Positions 1 through 8,762 are shown, counted from the stretch's first letter. The stretch: DNA of 64,000 nt from Bradyrhizobium sp. CCBAU 51627 (GCF_028128765.1 NZ_LBJG01000089.1:62001-126000), one strand, 5' to 3'. Numbers and translations are program-made. Notes: a model not told the origin generated them from the letters alone.

Positions 1-1
1 C

Positions 2-103
2 GTCACCATCGACGGCGTCGGCAATCGGCAGGGCTGCCTTGTGCCCGTCGCCGAGGGCATGCAGATCGAGATCCAGAAGGGCAAGCGGGAGATCGGACGA
101 TGA
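2..103 (+). CDS. C-terminal end of a small (2Fe-2S)-binding oxidase subunit (partial, HcnA/OoxA-like)
   Basis: Only the last 33 codons lie in the window; the reading frame is open from base 2 to the TGA at 101-103. The visible peptide contains RQGCLVPVAEGMQIEIQKG, the C-terminal signature of the small ferredoxin-like subunit that accompanies two FAD proteins in HcnABC and octopine/nopaline-oxidase type complexes. Its stop overlaps the start of the next gene (ATGA at 100-103), so translation of the two is probably coupled. Family assignment is inferred from this short tail plus the two downstream subunits; the 5' end lies outside the window. Confidence 0.75.
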   Translation, partial: VTIDGVGNRQGCLVPVAEGMQIEIQKGKREIGR

Positions 104-1518
104 GTGTGGCTCCCAAGCGCGAAGATTACGACGTCGTGGTGATCGGCGCCGGGCCGGCCGGTCTTGCCGCCGCCGCGACCTCCGCCGAAGCCGGCCTCTC
201 GACGCTGCTGCTCGATGAGAATATCGGTCCCGGCGGCCAGGTGTTCCGTGCCATCTCCTCGACGCCGGTGACAAATCGTAATCAGCTCGGCGCCGATTAT
301 TGGATCGGTGCCGATCTCGTCCAGTCGCTCCGCGCGAGCAGTGCCGAGGTGATCCATCGTGCGACGGTCTGGAGCCTCGACCGCAATCTCGACATCGCCG
401 TCTCGATCTGTGGCGCCTCGGCCTTCGTCAGGGCCAAGCGCGTGATCCTGGCGACCGGCGCGCTGGAGCGGCCGTTTCCGATTCCCGGCTGGACGCTGCC
501 GGGCGTGATGACCGCGGGCGCGGCGCAGACCATGCTGAAGTCGTCGGCGCTGGTGCCCGATGGCCGCACCGTGATCGCGGGACAGGGGCCGCTGCTCTGG
601 CTGCTCGCCGCGCAGATTTTGCGCCTCGGCGGCCGCATCGATCGCATTCTCGACACCACCACACGCGGCAACTACTTCGCGGCGCTCCCGCATGCCTTCG
701 CGTTCCTGAGCTCGCCCTATTTTGCCAAGGGGCTGTCGATGATGCGCGAGGTGAAGGCGAAGGTGCAGGTGGTCTCCGGCGTTACCGAGCTTGCGGCGTT
801 CGGCGACGGTCAGCTTGCGAACGTCAGCTATGTGGCCGGCGGCAAACGCGAGACCATTCCCGCAGATCTCCTGCTGTTGCATCAGGGCGTCGTGCCCAAC
901 GTCAATCTGGCGATGGCGGCAGGCATCGAGCATCGTTGGGACGATCTGCAATTGTGCTGGTCGCCCGTGCTGGACGGCAGCGGCAATTCGTCGGTCGCGG
1001 GTATTGCGATCGCGGGCGACGGCGCCGGCATCGGCGGTGCGAACGCCGCCATAGTCCGTGGCCGCATCGCCGCGCGTGCCGCTGTCGAAGCGCTTGCACC
1101 CGCGGCTGCGGCGAAGCTCGCGCCGATGGCAACGCTCCGGGCTGACCTCGCCAAGGCCGAGCGCGGCCGCGTCTTCCTCGACACGCTGTTCCGCCCCGCG
1201 CCGCAGTTCCGGATTCCCTCTGGTGACACCGTCGTCTGCCGCTGCGAGGAGGTCACCGCGAAGGACGTTCTCGATTCCGTCGCGATCGGCGCGACCGGGC
1301 CGAATCAGCTCAAGGCCTATCGCCGCACCGGCATGGGTCCATGTCAGGGCCGGCTCTGCGGTCTCACCGTCACCGAGCTGATGGCGCAGGCGCGCGGAAA
1401 GACGCCGCAAGAGATCGGCTATTATCGGCTGCGCGCGCCGGTGAAGCCGATCACACTCGCCGAGCTCGCCGCCGTTCCGAAGAGCGAAGACGACGTCAAG
1501 GCCGTGGTGCGCGGATGA
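100..1518 (+). CDS. FAD/NAD(P)-dependent oxidoreductase with C-terminal [2Fe-2S] domain (HcnB/OoxA-like subunit)
   Basis: 472 residues. The N-terminus carries a Rossmann FAD motif, VVVIGAGPAGLAAAA (GxGxxG at residues 16-21), and the middle has the pyridine-nucleotide-disulfide oxidoreductase fold. The C-terminus has a BFD-like cluster domain with C380, C382, C415 and C420 (VCRCEE, then GPCQGRLCG), fitting a [2Fe-2S] centre. In the family this subunit shuttles electrons from a substrate-oxidising flavoprotein (next gene) through the ferredoxin subunit (previous gene). Both junctions are ATGA overlaps, so the three are one operon. Substrate is unknown; amino acids, opines or glycine are family precedents. 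Confidence 0.85.
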   Translation: MSVAPKREDYDVVVIGAGPAGLAAAATSAEAGLSTLLLDENIGPGGQVFRAISSTPVTNRNQLGADYWIGADLVQSLRASSAEVIHRATVWSLDRNLDIAVSICGASAFVRAKRVILATGALERPFPIPGWTLPGVMTAGAAQTMLKSSALVPDGRTVIAGQGPLLWLLAAQILRLGGRIDRILDTTTRGNYFAALPHAFAFLSSPYFAKGLSMMREVKAKVQVVSGVTELAAFGDGQLANVSYVAGGKRETIPADLLLLHQGVVPNVNLAMAAGIEHRWDDLQLCWSPVLDGSGNSSVAGIAIAGDGAGIGGANAAIVRGRIAARAAVEALAPAAAAKLAPMATLRADLAKAERGRVFLDTLFRPAPQFRIPSGDTVVCRCEEVTAKDVLDSVAIGATGPNQLKAYRRTGMGPCQGRLCGLTVTELMAQARGKTPQEIGYYRLRAPVKPITLAELAAVPKSEDDVKAVVRG

Positions 1519-2636
1519 CGAAGAATGTGGATGCGATCGTCATTGGCGGCGGCATCCACGGATGCTCGACGACGCTGCATCTATGTCTCGCCGGCGTGAA
1601 GCCGGTACTGATCGAGAAGGATTATGCCGGCCGCCACGCCTCCGGCGTCAATGCTGGCGGCGTGCGTCAGCTCGCGCGGCATATTCCCGAAATCCCGCTC
1701 TCGATCCGCTCGATGGGGATCTGGGAGAAGATCAACGATCTCCTCGACGACGACTGCAGTTTTGAGAGCCACGGCCAGGTGCTGGTCGCGGAGAATGAGG
1801 ACGAGCTCGCGGTCTGCCGCGCGCGCGTCGCCGAGCTCAATGGACTCGGCTTTACCCACGAAGAGCTGATCGATGCGGCTGAGCTGCGGCGGCTCGTGCC
1901 GGCGGTCGCCGAGACCTGTCCCGGCGGCGTGGTTTCGCGGCGCGACGGCGCGGCCAATCCGGCGCAGACCACCACCGCGTTTCGGCGCAAGGCCCAGCAA
2001 CTCGGTGCCACCGTGCGCGAAGGCGTGGCCGCCAGCAACATCCGGCACCGTGACGGTCTCTGGCACGTCGAGGCCGGCAGCGAATCCTTTGCCGCTCCAG
2101 TGCTGGTCAATGCCGCCGGCGCCTGGGCCGGCAAGATCGCCGCTGATCTCGGCGAGCCCGTGCCGGTCGAGACCGTAGCGCCGATGCTGATGATCACCTC
2201 GCGCGTGCCGCACTTCATCGACCCTGTCGTGATCCTGCGCGGGCGAAAATTATCCTTCAAGCAGTTCAAGAACGGCACCGTGCTGATCGGCGGCGGCCAT
2301 CTGGCGACGCCGTATCAGGATCGCAATGAGACGGTGCTGGACTGGAAGAGTCTTGCGACCAGCGCGCAGACCGTGTTCGAGCTGTTTCCGGTGATGCGCA
2401 GTGCAGCCATCGTCCGCGCCTGGGCGGGCATCGAGGCCAAGATGAAGGACGATATTCCCGTGTTCGGCCCGAGCAGCCGTCACAAGGGCCTCTATCACCA
2501 GTTCGGCTTCTCGCTGCATGGCTTTCAGCTCGGTCCCGGCGCCGGGGCAGTCATGGCGGAGCTGATCGTCAATGGCGGCACCCAGACCCGTGTCAGCGAT
2601 CTCGGCATCGACCGCTTTCATCCCTCCAGGCTTTGA
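1515..2636 (+). CDS. FAD-dependent oxidoreductase, DAO family (HcnC/OoxB-like catalytic subunit)
   Basis: 373 residues from the ATG at 1515, which overlaps the previous stop (ATGA); the frame stays open further upstream but only as an out-of-frame extension through the preceding gene. The N-terminal dinucleotide motif is IVIGGGIHGCSTTLHL (GxGxxG 11-16), followed by the GVNAGGVRQ segment and a C-terminal GLYHQFGFSLHGFQLGPGAG typical of D-amino-acid/sarcosine/glycine oxidase flavoproteins. It probably oxidises a secondary or primary amine to an imine. The RidA-type gene 15 bases downstream fits, since that family hydrolyses reactive imines/enamines. The substrate cannot be read from sequence. 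Confidence 0.85.
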   Translation: MTKNVDAIVIGGGIHGCSTTLHLCLAGVKPVLIEKDYAGRHASGVNAGGVRQLARHIPEIPLSIRSMGIWEKINDLLDDDCSFESHGQVLVAENEDELAVCRARVAELNGLGFTHEELIDAAELRRLVPAVAETCPGGVVSRRDGAANPAQTTTAFRRKAQQLGATVREGVAASNIRHRDGLWHVEAGSESFAAPVLVNAAGAWAGKIAADLGEPVPVETVAPMLMITSRVPHFIDPVVILRGRKLSFKQFKNGTVLIGGGHLATPYQDRNETVLDWKSLATSAQTVFELFPVMRSAAIVRAWAGIEAKMKDDIPVFGPSSRHKGLYHQFGFSLHGFQLGPGAGAVMAELIVNGGTQTRVSDLGIDRFHPSRL

Positions 2637-2651
2637 GAACAAGAGGATATC

Positions 2652-2999
2652 ATGAGCATCACCCGCAGCATCCGCACGCCCATCATGCACCGCGCCGTCG
2701 AAGCGAATGGTTTCGTCTTCCTCGGCGGGACGATCGCCGATGACACCTCGGTCTCGATGGGCGACCAGACCCGCAACATCCTCGGCAAGATCGCCGGCTA
2801 TCTGGAGGAAGCCGGGACCGACAAGAGCCGTGTCGTCAGCGCCTCGATCTTCGTTACTGACCTCTCCAAGAAGAAGGAGATGGATGCGGCCTGGACCGAG
2901 TTTTTCGGCGACCATCTGCCGACACGCGCCACCGTCAGCGTCGCCGATCTCGGCGGCGGTGCGTTGATCGAGGTCGTGGTCACCGCGCTAAAGGGCTGA
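2652..2999 (+). CDS. RidA family enamine/imine deaminase
   Basis: 115 residues, the normal size for the YjgF/YER057c/UK114 family. GFVFLGGTIADD near the N-terminus and the C-terminal PTRATVSVADLGGGALIEV match the family signature, with the conserved Arg (in PTRA) and Glu (in LIEV) that line the active-site cleft between trimer subunits. Members hydrolyse 2-imino/2-enamino acids released by amino-acid oxidases and PLP enzymes. AAGAGGAT precedes the ATG. Position directly behind an amine-oxidase-like flavoprotein suggests it clears that enzyme's imine product. It converges on the LysR gene, with 5 bases between the stops. Confidence 0.9.
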   Translation: MSITRSIRTPIMHRAVEANGFVFLGGTIADDTSVSMGDQTRNILGKIAGYLEEAGTDKSRVVSASIFVTDLSKKKEMDAAWTEFFGDHLPTRATVSVADLGGGALIEVVVTALKG

Positions 3000-3004
3000 T
3001 CCGC

Positions 3005-3922
3005 TCATTCCGACTTGGCGAACATCCCGACCAGGGTCTCGCGCAGCCAGCGCTGCGCGGGAACGGTGTCGTTGCGCTGATGCCAGAACAGGCTGACGAT
3101 GCGCGGCGGCGCTTGCAGTGGCAACGGCATCGCATGCAGGAACGGCGCATGGCGCGACTGTGAACGGAGATCGCTCGGCAGCACCGCGATGAGATCGGTC
3201 TGGCGCACGATCTCGTAGGCGGCGCTGAAATGATTGACGGTCGCGACCAAATTCCGTGACAGCCCGCGCGAGGCCAGGAAGAGATCGTAGGTCGGCAGGT
3301 GCTTCCCCGCCAGGGTCACATCGACATGCCCGGCGTTGAGGAAGGCGCGCGTGCTCAGCCGCTTCTGGGCCGCGAGCGGGTGGCCGCGCCGCATGAAGCA
3401 GGCATAATCGACGGTCCAGAGCGAGCGCGAGCGAATCGCCGTCGGTTGCTGCGCTTCGTTGACATAGACGCTCAGCACGCAATCGACCCGGTTGCCCTCG
3501 AGTTGATCGGCGATCTCCAGGATGGTGTTGGGTACGGTGTGGACCCGCGTCTTGGGCGCGACCTCGCCGAGATGGTTCAACAAATTCGGCATCACCAGCG
3601 ACGCGACGTAATCCGACATCGACAGGATGAACTCGGTCTGGGCACGGGTCGGATCGAACACCTGCTCGTCGAGCGCGCTGCGGACGCTTTCCAGCGCCTC
3701 ACCGATCGGCTCCCAAAGCACGACGGCGCGCTGGGTCGGACGGATGCCGGTGCCGGACCGCACGAACAGGGGATCGCCGAGCGTATCGCGCAGGCGTGCG
3801 AGCGCGTTGCTGACGGCGGGCTGGGTCATCGTCAGCGCGTTCGCCGCACGCGTGACGCTGCCCTCGGTCATCAACGCCTCGAAGACTTTCAGCAGGTTGA
3901 GGTCGAGGGTGCGGAACGACAC
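3005..3922 (-). CDS. LysR family transcriptional regulator
   Basis: 305 residues, standard LysR length. An N-terminal winged HTH (LNLLKVFEALMTEGSVTRAANAL, then TMTQPAVSNALARLR, about residues 8-45) is followed by a periplasmic-binding-like co-inducer domain. It is transcribed divergently from the MFS carrier at 4045; the 122-base gap holds an AT-rich stretch and a perfect inverted repeat (3965-3980), the usual place for LysR autoregulation and activation of the divergent operon. It probably controls the carrier-GAF-amidohydrolase set and possibly the convergent oxidase operon. The ligand is unknown. Confidence 0.92.
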   Translation of the reverse strand: MSFRTLDLNLLKVFEALMTEGSVTRAANALTMTQPAVSNALARLRDTLGDPLFVRSGTGIRPTQRAVVLWEPIGEALESVRSALDEQVFDPTRAQTEFILSMSDYVASLVMPNLLNHLGEVAPKTRVHTVPNTILEIADQLEGNRVDCVLSVYVNEAQQPTAIRSRSLWTVDYACFMRRGHPLAAQKRLSTRAFLNAGHVDVTLAGKHLPTYDLFLASRGLSRNLVATVNHFSAAYEIVRQTDLIAVLPSDLRSQSRHAPFLHAMPLPLQAPPRIVSLFWHQRNDTVPAQRWLRETLVGMFAKSE

Positions 3923-3964
3923 GGATATTCACCACAGTGATGTATTAGATCATCATTATAAATT

Positions 3965-3980
3965 ATGACGATAACGTCAT
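3965..3980. promoter_or_regulatory. Inverted repeat in the LysR-MFS divergent promoter region
   Basis: ATGACG-ATAA-CGTCAT, perfect 6-base arms around a 4-base spacer, lies between the divergent lysR (start 3922) and carrier (start 4045) genes in AT-rich DNA. LysR proteins commonly bind imperfect dyads in such gaps, so this is a candidate operator. Binding itself is inference. Confidence 0.4.
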
Positions 3981-4044
3981 TCTGTCTATGATTTCCTCCG
4001 AACGACAAGCGGGTGCCGGCTCGCGCGGATCGAGGGGGACTTCC

Positions 4045-5403
4045 ATGTCAATGATATCGGCGCGCATCGAGCGCCTTCCGTTCGCACGCTTCCATACGCA
4101 TCTCCTGTTCATGGGCGGGCTCGGCTACATGTTCGACGCGATGGATGCGGCGGTGCTGGCCTTCATCCTGCCGGTGCTGCGCACGGCGTGGAATCTGTCG
4201 AGCGTCCAGATCGGCGTGCTCGGCAGCAGCACCTATATCGGCTTCCTGTTCGGCGCCCTGCTTGCCGGCACGCTCGGTGACCTCATTGGCCGCCGCGCGG
4301 TGATGATGTCGGCCCTGGCGCTTTACTGCGCGGCGTCGATCGCCAGTGCGCTGGTGGACACTTGGCCCGCCTTCTTCATCGCCCGCATCGTGGCCGGCAT
4401 GGGCACCGGCGCGGAGAGTGCGATCATCGCGCCCTATCTCGCCGAGTTCGTGGCGCGGCGTTACCGCGGCAGTTTCACCGGCGCGCTGGCCGGCTTCTTC
4501 TCCTTCGGCTTCGTTGCGGCGGCCTTGCTCGGCTACTTCATCGTGCCCTCATACGACAATGGCTGGCGCATTGTGCTGGTCATCACGGCCGTGCCGGTCG
4601 TGATGCTGCTGTGGTGGCGGCGGGCCCTGCCGGAATCACCACGCTGGCTGGAAGCCCGCGGGCGGGAGAAGGAAGCCGCAGCAGTGCTTGATAAAATCGA
4701 GGCGGGCTTTGCACGCGAGGGCCGGGTCCTGCCGCCGCCGGTGGTCGAAGCAGCAGTGCCCACCGGCATCGCTGGAACACTGCTCGCCAATTTCGCGGCG
4801 CTTCTCGCAGCCCGCCAGGCGCGCATCACCATCATGACCTGGATCATGTGGCTTGCGATCACCTTCAGCTATTATTCCTTCTTTGTCTGGATTCCGGGCC
4901 TCTTGGTCCAGAACGGCATGAGCATCACCAAGAGCTTCGGCTATTCGATTGCGATCTATTGTGCGCAGATCCCCGGTTATTTCAGCGCGGCCTGGTTCAA
5001 CGAGCGCATCGGCCGGCAGGCGACGATTGCGACCTACATGGTGCTCGGAGGCGTCAGCGCGCTCGGCCTCGCTTTTGCGCGGACGGATCAGCACATCATC
5101 CTGGCCGGCATTCTGCTGTCGCTGTTCATGAACGGCACCTATGCGGGCGTCTATGCCTACACCGCCGAAGTGTTCCCGACCCCGATCAGGACAACGGGCG
5201 CGGGGCTTGCCTCTGCCATCGGCCGCATCGGCGCCATCGTCTCGCCGATCCTGGTCGGCTATCTCTATCCCAATTTCGGCTTCGCCGGCGTGTTTGGCGT
5301 CACCACCACCGTGCTGCTGTTGGGGGCGGTCACCGTCGTGCTGATGGGTGTGCCGACGCGCGGCCGGTCGCTGGAAGAGATCGCGGCGGGCGAGGTCGTA
5401 TGA
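4045..5403 (+). CDS. MFS transporter (sugar/aromatic-acid type)
   Basis: 452 residues from the ATG at 4045, chosen because GAGGGGGA (4032-4039) sits just upstream; an in-frame ATG at 3988 lacks such a site. About 12 hydrophobic segments are visible. The loop-2 MFS signature GTLGDLIGRRAVM follows the second segment, and PESPRWLEARGRE after the sixth resembles the metabolite:H+ symporter (AAHS/sugar porter) branch. It is an inner-membrane proton-coupled importer of an organic acid or similar compound. Divergent from lysR and coupled by ATGA overlap to the GAF gene and then an amidohydrolase, so the substrate is probably what those genes process. Confidence 0.88.
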   Translation: MSMISARIERLPFARFHTHLLFMGGLGYMFDAMDAAVLAFILPVLRTAWNLSSVQIGVLGSSTYIGFLFGALLAGTLGDLIGRRAVMMSALALYCAASIASALVDTWPAFFIARIVAGMGTGAESAIIAPYLAEFVARRYRGSFTGALAGFFSFGFVAAALLGYFIVPSYDNGWRIVLVITAVPVVMLLWWRRALPESPRWLEARGREKEAAAVLDKIEAGFAREGRVLPPPVVEAAVPTGIAGTLLANFAALLAARQARITIMTWIMWLAITFSYYSFFVWIPGLLVQNGMSITKSFGYSIAIYCAQIPGYFSAAWFNERIGRQATIATYMVLGGVSALGLAFARTDQHIILAGILLSLFMNGTYAGVYAYTAEVFPTPIRTTGAGLASAIGRIGAIVSPILVGYLYPNFGFAGVFGVTTTVLLLGAVTVVLMGVPTRGRSLEEIAAGEVV

Positions 5404-5900
5404 CCAGAACCAAGGCCAAGGCCGATCCCTGGCTCGGTGCCGTTGCGGCGGCACAGGGCGGGGAAGATCAGCCGGATGCGCTGTTCGCCGCGCTCGATCA
5501 CGCCCTCAAGTCGGCAATCGGGCACAAGCTGTTCACGATCCTGACTTACGATGGCAAGTCCGGTGAAGCCGCGCGGATCTATTCCAACCTTCCCGGTCCC
5601 TATCCGACCGGCGGACGCAAGCGCCTGGCGCCGGGGCCGTGGACCGAAGCCGTGCTCGATCGCGGCGAGGCCTATATCGGCCGCACGCAGGATGATCTGC
5701 GCATGGTGTTTTCGGATCACGAGCTGATCGCCTCGCTCGGCTGCGCAAGTGTGCTCAACATGCCGGTGCGCTGGCGCGGGCGCACGCTTGGCTCGCTCAA
5801 CCTGCTGCACGAAGCGCACTGGTACGGTGAAGACGACGCCGCTGCGTGCCTGCCCTTTGCCCAGCTGACATTGCCGGCGCTGCTTGCGCCGGCGTCCTGA
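5400..5900 (+). CDS. GAF domain-containing protein
   Basis: 166 residues from the ATG at 5400, overlapping the carrier stop (ATGA). Residues about 25-160 form a single GAF-like domain: KLFTILTYDGKSGEAARIYS, then a PWTEAVLDRGEAYIG segment and NMPVRWRGRTLGSLNLL, the usual order of GAF strands. There is no attached kinase, cyclase or HTH, so it is a stand-alone small-molecule-binding protein. In this operon (carrier, GAF, amidohydrolase) it may sense or buffer the transported compound; that role is inferred only from position. Confidence 0.75.
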   Translation: MTRTKAKADPWLGAVAAAQGGEDQPDALFAALDHALKSAIGHKLFTILTYDGKSGEAARIYSNLPGPYPTGGRKRLAPGPWTEAVLDRGEAYIGRTQDDLRMVFSDHELIASLGCASVLNMPVRWRGRTLGSLNLLHEAHWYGEDDAAACLPFAQLTLPALLAPAS

Positions 5901-5912
5901 CAGGAAACCACC

Positions 5913-7160
5913 ATGCCCAGCATCCTTTTCCAGAATGCCGCTCTGCTCGACCCGTTGCAGCCGGAATTGCTGACCGGCCATGACGTGGTGGTCGAGGGCA
6001 CCATGATCAAGGAGGTCTCCGACCGGCCCATCAAAGTGACTGCGGATCGCACCATCGACCTGAAGGGCAAGACGCTGATGCCCGGCCTGATCGATCTTCA
6101 CGTGCACACCATCGCGATCGAGCTCAACCTGGCGCAGCAAGTGCACATTCCCAACGTGCTGGTGACGCTGCGCTCGACATTGCTGTTACGGGGCATGCTG
6201 CGCCGAGGCTTCACGACTGTTCGCGATGCCGGCGGCGCCGGCCATGCGATGAAGCAGGCGATCGAGGCCGGCCTGACCGACGGTCCGCGGCTGTTCGTGT
6301 CCGGCCGTGCCCTCAGCCAGACCGGCGGCCACGGTGACATGCGGGCGCGCTCGGACTACCTCGCCAGCGACACGGTCTGTCCTTGCTGCGTGCGTGTCGG
6401 TGCGCTGGCGCGTGTTGCCGACGGTGTCGACGGCGTACGCAAGGCGGTGCGCGAAGAGCTCCAGATGGGCGCCGATCAGATCAAGATCATGGCCTCGGGC
6501 GGCGTGGCCTCGCCGACCGATCCGGTCGGCGCCTTCGGCTACTCCGAGGACGAGATCCGCGCCATCGTCGGGGAAGCGAGCGGCCGGCAGACCTATGTGC
6601 TCGCTCATGCCTATACCGCTGCGGCGATCGCGCGCGCAGTTCGCTGCGGCGTCCGCACCATCGAGCACGGCAACCTCATCGACGAGCCGACCGCGCGGCT
6701 GATGGCGGAGAAGGGCGCCTATGTGGTGCCGACGCTGATCACCTATGAAGCGCTCGCCAACGAAGGGGCGCAGTTCGGCCTGCCGCCGGAGAGCGTCGCC
6801 AAGATCGCCGACGTTCGCGATGCCGGCCTGCGATCGCTCGAGATCTATCGCAAGGCCGGGGTGAAGATGGGTTATGGCAGCGACCTGCTTGGGCCATCGC
6901 AACGCCTCCAGAGCGACGAATTCCGCATCCGGGCCGAAATTCTGGGCGCCCGCGAAGTCATTGCCAGCGCGACATTGGTCGGGGCCGAGGTGCTCGGCAT
7001 GGAGGGCAAGCTCGGCCGGATCGTGCCCGACGCTCTTGCGGATCTGCTCGTGGTCGATGGCAACCCGTTGCGCGACGTCACGTGTCTGCTCGGCCAGGGC
7101 GAGCATATTCCCCTGGTGATGAAGGCGGGCAAGGTTCAGTTCGACAGGCTGATGGCATAG
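5913..7160 (+). CDS. Metal-dependent amidohydrolase (imidazolonepropionase/prolidase-like)
   Basis: 415 residues. Metal ligands are readable: H63 and H65 in GLIDLHVHT, the probable carboxylated K191 in IKIMASGG, H232 in VLAHAYT, H252 in TIEHGN and D324 in YGSDLLG. This is the binuclear subtype I set. The small beta-sandwich N- and C-termini (TLMPGLIDLH; DLLVVDGNPL) are also present. Enzymes of this COG1228 branch hydrolyse amide bonds of cyclic or peptide-like substrates, for example prolidases and imidazolonepropionase-like enzymes. Twelve bases behind the GAF gene, it is probably in the same operon. The specific substrate is unknown. Confidence 0.87.
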   Translation: MPSILFQNAALLDPLQPELLTGHDVVVEGTMIKEVSDRPIKVTADRTIDLKGKTLMPGLIDLHVHTIAIELNLAQQVHIPNVLVTLRSTLLLRGMLRRGFTTVRDAGGAGHAMKQAIEAGLTDGPRLFVSGRALSQTGGHGDMRARSDYLASDTVCPCCVRVGALARVADGVDGVRKAVREELQMGADQIKIMASGGVASPTDPVGAFGYSEDEIRAIVGEASGRQTYVLAHAYTAAAIARAVRCGVRTIEHGNLIDEPTARLMAEKGAYVVPTLITYEALANEGAQFGLPPESVAKIADVRDAGLRSLEIYRKAGVKMGYGSDLLGPSQRLQSDEFRIRAEILGAREVIASATLVGAEVLGMEGKLGRIVPDALADLLVVDGNPLRDVTCLLGQGEHIPLVMKAGKVQFDRLMA

Positions 7161-7352
7161 CGGCCGCCGACGAAGACCGGACGAAGATACAGCCCCGGAA
7201 AGCATTCAGAGCCGCGCGTGCAGACGGCTCGACTGATTGTTCGGTCTGATCGAGCAATGATGCCGGGCGTCGGCAGATGATCTCCCGCCGGAAAAGGCGC
7301 AAATCCCACCGTGTCAGCCGCGAGCAGCGGCCGGAAATCATGGAGAGGGCAA

Positions 7353-8093
7353 ATGTCCAACGCACCCAAGAAAGTCGCCATCGTCACCGGGGCCTCGCGC
7401 GGCATTGGCGCGGCGATCACCGAACGGCTCGCCGGCGACGGCTTTGCCGTCGTCCTCAACTATGCCGGCAGCGCCGCCGAGGCAGAGGCGCTCGCCGGAA
7501 AGATCGTGCAGGCCGGTGGCCGGACCATCACGGCGCAGGCCGATGTCAGCGACGCAGCCGCAGTTGCCCGCATATTTGACGCGGCGGAGAGCGCGTTCGG
7601 TGGCGTCGACGTGCTTGTCAACAATGCCGGGGTCATGCGGCTCGCCGCGATTGCGGACGCAGACGACGCTGCATTCGACAGCCAGATCGCCGTCAATCTG
7701 AAAGGCACCTTCAACACGTTGCGCGAGGCGGCGCGGCGGCTGCGCAACGGTGGTCGCATCGTCAATCTGTCGTCGAGCCAGTCCGGCATCCTGTCTCCGA
7801 CTTACGGCATCTATGCCGCCACGAAGGCTGCGGTCGAGGCGCTGACGCATGTGCTGGCCAAGGAGCTGCGCGGCCGTAACATCACCGTCAATGCGGTGGC
7901 GCCCGGGCCGACGGCAACGAAGCTGTTTCTGGATGGCAAGTCGCGGGAGCTGGTCGATCGGCTCGCCAAGCTCGCGCCGCTCGAACGGCTCGGTCAGCCC
8001 GAAGACATCGCCGCCGCAGTTGCGTTCCTTGCAGGTCCCGACGGTCGCTGGATCAACGGACAGGTGCTGCGCGCCAATGGCGGGATCATTTGA
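7353..8093 (+). CDS. SDR family oxidoreductase
   Basis: 246 residues from the ATG at 7353, which has GGAGAGG (7342-7348) upstream. Classical SDR features: cofactor motif TGASRGIGAAI (about residues 12-22), NNAG (VNNAGVMRL), catalytic Ser in NLSSSQSG, and YxxxK in YAATKAAVEAL. The C-terminal WINGQVLRANGG is the usual substrate/tetramer region. The N-terminal strand ending in NYAG favours NADP(H). Probably a carbonyl reductase or alcohol dehydrogenase. It lies 192 bases behind the amidohydrolase on the same strand; membership of that operon is uncertain. Confidence 0.88.
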   Translation: MSNAPKKVAIVTGASRGIGAAITERLAGDGFAVVLNYAGSAAEAEALAGKIVQAGGRTITAQADVSDAAAVARIFDAAESAFGGVDVLVNNAGVMRLAAIADADDAAFDSQIAVNLKGTFNTLREAARRLRNGGRIVNLSSSQSGILSPTYGIYAATKAAVEALTHVLAKELRGRNITVNAVAPGPTATKLFLDGKSRELVDRLAKLAPLERLGQPEDIAAAVAFLAGPDGRWINGQVLRANGGII

Positions 8094-8129
8094 TCCCGCT
8101 CGTCAGACCATGGTGACAATTCTACAAAT

Positions 8130-8159
8130 ACCCGACGCTCTGCCCCCAGCGCGTCGGGT
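8130..8159. terminator. Hairpin behind the SDR gene / dctA remnant
   Basis: ACCCGACGC (8130-8138) and GCGTCGGGT (8151-8159) are perfect 9-base arms around a 12-base loop. There is no U-run on the plus side; on the minus side the stem is followed by ATTTGT. It lies between the SDR stop and the end of the minus-strand dctA remnant, so it may once have ended either transcript. Confidence 0.35.
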
Positions 8160-8278
8160 GGAATGAATGAGTATCAATCGGTGATCCCAACGCCGTTGTT
8201 GTGACGCGTGCCGCACCAATTGACCACTCCGGGAAACTACCGCATCGGAACCGAGCTGCGCCTGTGCACGCTCTGGCT

Positions 8279-8762
8279 TTAGGCGCTGCCGCCGGGCTCC
8301 AGCGCTTCGCCGATCTCCAGCGGATGCGCCATGGTCGCGTGCAGCGCCTCGCGGTCGAGAGTGTCGCGGCCAGCGTGATGAAGCCGGCACCGGTGACGCC
8401 CGAGGCGCCCTTCGATGTGATCATGGCGATGCCCAGAATGCCGGGCTCCTGCCAGATGGTGAGATGCGTGTTGGTCGCCTGCGCCAGGAACAGCGTCGCC
8501 AGCGTCATGTAGGTGTTGGTGCCGTCTAGGTTGAAGCTGTAGCCGGTCGGCACGACCAGACCGACGACCGCGCGAGGCGCCGAGATGCTTCTTCTTCTGG
8601 ATCATCTGCGGCAGCACCGTCTCTGACGACGAGGTTCCGAGCACGATCAGGAGCTCGTCCTTGAAATAGGATGAAGCGCGGGATCGAGAAGCCCGCCAGC
8701 CGCGCGATCGCCCCAAGCACGATCAGCACGAACAAGATGCTGGTGAGATAGTGTGACATAGG
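8279..8762 (-). pseudogene. dctA: Decayed C4-dicarboxylate transporter (DctA) remnant
   Basis: Conserved DctA C-terminal pieces lie on the minus strand in different frames: LTSILFVLIVLGAIA (about 8750-8690), then KDELLIVLGTSSSETVLPQM (about 8660-8600), then PTGYSFNLDGTNTYMTLA and SKGASGVTGAGFITLAATLS (about 8550-8370), then a C-terminal tail LDREALHATMAHPLEIGEAL ending at TAA 8281-8279. At least three frame changes are needed, roughly 45 residues seem missing between the last two pieces, and the whole N-terminal half (DctA is normally about 440 residues) is absent. No functional protein is possible. Upstream remains are replaced by the permease promoter region. Confidence 0.88.
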
